Source: Methanobrevibacter sp.
GTDB lineage: Archaea; Methanobacteriota; Methanobacteria; Methanobacteriales; Methanobacteriaceae
Assembly (NCBI GenBank): GCA_009777005.1
Contig: WRMT01000039.1
Span: forward strand, 1 to 14,930
Reading direction: 5' to 3'
Length of the DNA: 14,930 bases
Shown: positions 14,131-14,930 of the stretch, piece after piece
Numbering within the stretch: the first letter of the stretch is position 1
Layout of the letters: each line of letters opens with the position of its first letter
Program-made: the position numbers and the translations under genes
The notes under the pieces: generated by a model
Database searches by the model: none
The model's input: the letters and a program-made list of their open reading frames with translations, nothing else
Told to the model about the DNA's origin: nothing

Positions 14131-14640
14131 AATTTTATGAAGTTCAGCAAGTTTGTTATTGCCTTCTTTCTTCAATATAGTTTTATCAGATAAAAATTGT
14201 GAAATAAATGAAAGTTTATCATCAGAAATTTTAAATGGTTGATTCATAGATTTTTCAAGATTTATTTCTACTTTACCTACATCATTTGGATGTATAGTGG
14301 CTTTTTCACCGAATAATGCATAAACTGGGCAAAAATCATGACAATAGTAACAAAAAACACATTTTTCACTGTTTAAATTAGGAATTTGACTTTTAGTCCA
14401 CTCATCCATTAATTTTTCTGGTGTTTCTAAGTTAGTCATTGTAATAGCTCCAGTTGGACAAGCATTTGAACATCCTCCACAACCGATACAAGCATCAGTA
14501 GCTATTTTATCTTTTGGCTTTACTTTGCCTTCTAAAATAGCTTTTCTCATCTCCATATCAGTTACTCTATCAGAAGCAAAAAATATTTTTTTAAAATTGC
14601 CATATGCTCCTTCTAGCATTATTCTAATTAAGTTTTTCAT
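14119..14640 (-). CDS. ehbL: Energy-converting hydrogenase B ferredoxin-like subunit
   Basis: A 173-residue NuoI-like protein with two [4Fe-4S] clusters: CIGCGGCSNACP (C51, C54, C57, C61) and CVFCYYCHDFCP (C94, C97, C100, C104). It relays electrons between the hydrogenase small subunit and ferredoxin or the polyferredoxin subunit. The first 45 residues and the last 60 have no cluster motif and probably bind neighbouring subunits. The symbol rests on its place before ehbM in the conserved K-L-M-N-O-P order and on size, since the polyferredoxin EhbK is much larger. GGTG lies 4-5 nt before the ATG. No ehbK is seen within 290 bp upstream, where a TATA-like GTATAATATATTC (14675-14687) could start a separate transcript. 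Confidence 0.85.
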   Translation of the reverse strand: MKNLIRIMLEGAYGNFKKIFFASDRVTDMEMRKAILEGKVKPKDKIATDACIGCGGCSNACPTGAITMTNLETPEKLMDEWTKSQIPNLNSEKCVFCYYCHDFCPVYALFGEKATIHPNDVGKVEINLEKSMNQPFKISDDKLSFISQFLSDKTILKKEGNNKLAELHKINKS

Positions 14641-14674
14641 TTAAACACCATAATGAATTAATCTAATCAAATTC

Positions 14675-14687
14675 GTATAATATATTC
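14675..14687 (-). promoter_or_regulatory. Possible TATA element before ehbL
   Basis: The minus strand reads GAATATATTATAC, about 35-45 nt before the ehbL ATG. It would start transcription near 14655. There is no purine-rich BRE, and the DNA is very A/T-rich. Confidence 0.25.
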
Positions 14688-14794
14688 AATATTAATATAA
14701 ATCATATTTTTTTAGGTAAATTTTTAATAATTTCTTAATCAAAATTTTTTATAAAAAAATTATTTATTTATCTTTTTAATATAATTTTTTTAAT

Positions 14795-14930
14795 AAAATT
14801 TTAAAATAATTCTTATAAACTTTATTATTATTTTAATAATTTTTTTTATATTATTTTATAAAATTTTAAAATAATTCTTATAATCTTTACTATTATTTTA
14901 ATAATTTTTTTTATATTATTTTTATAAAAT
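14795..14930. repeat. 65-bp A/T-rich tandem repeat at the window edge
   Basis: Units at 14795-14859 and 14860-14925 begin AAAATTTTAAAATAATTC and differ by two substitutions and one inserted T. A third copy seems to begin at 14926 and run past the window. No gene is present here. Confidence 0.88.

Overview
The window looks like chromosomal DNA of a very AT-rich, SD-using methanogenic archaeon of the Methanobacteriales, most like Methanobrevibacter. The evidence is a block of genes for the energy-converting [NiFe]-hydrogenase Ehb (ehbL, M, N, O, P), archaeal-type TATA boxes, GGTG/AGGAG ribosome binding sites, and an archaeal homoserine dehydrogenase with an ACT tail. The species call is an inference from gene content and base composition.

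Layout. Positions 1-509 hold no gene I can recognise. Positions 510-1682 (minus) are a compact three-gene operon that ends in a HEPN-domain protein and has a good TATA box at 1749-1762. It resembles an accessory toxin-antitoxin or RNA-targeting module. Positions 1683-2408 contain a decayed plus-strand fragment resembling an NYN/LabA-type nuclease. A COG1665-like nucleotidyltransferase (2409-3500) and homoserine dehydrogenase (3908-5200) follow on the plus strand. Next come a seven-helix membrane protein of unknown function (5814-6980), a solitary Cas4/RecB-like protein with altered active-site residues (7306-8193) and a small four-cysteine protein (8643-8933). A minus-strand ACT-domain protein lies at 9098-9754. 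Positions 9755-10670 hold a 140-bp element bounded by inverted repeats and a broken RelE/ParE-type toxin gene. From 10671 to 14640 (minus) lie ehbP, ehbO, ehbN, ehbM and ehbL, transcribed in the order L to P.

Function. The ehb genes encode the ferredoxin-like electron carrier, the hydrogenase small and large subunits, the NuoH-like membrane anchor and a small accessory subunit. Ehb-type complexes use the ion gradient to reduce ferredoxin with H2 for biosynthesis. The rest of ehb must lie beyond the right edge or elsewhere. Homoserine dehydrogenase feeds threonine and methionine synthesis.

Most striking beyond the genes: nearly every spacer contains a short tandem duplication (periods about 26, 29, 40, 42, 45, 48, 51, 55 and 65 bp). 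Several of these re-copy the last codons of the gene just upstream. Together with long spacers and decayed toxin or nuclease genes, this suggests a genome that gains and tolerates slippage-type duplications. Best candidates for new biology are the HEPN operon, the Cas4-like gene with its foldable leader, and the inverted-repeat element next to the dead RelE gene.
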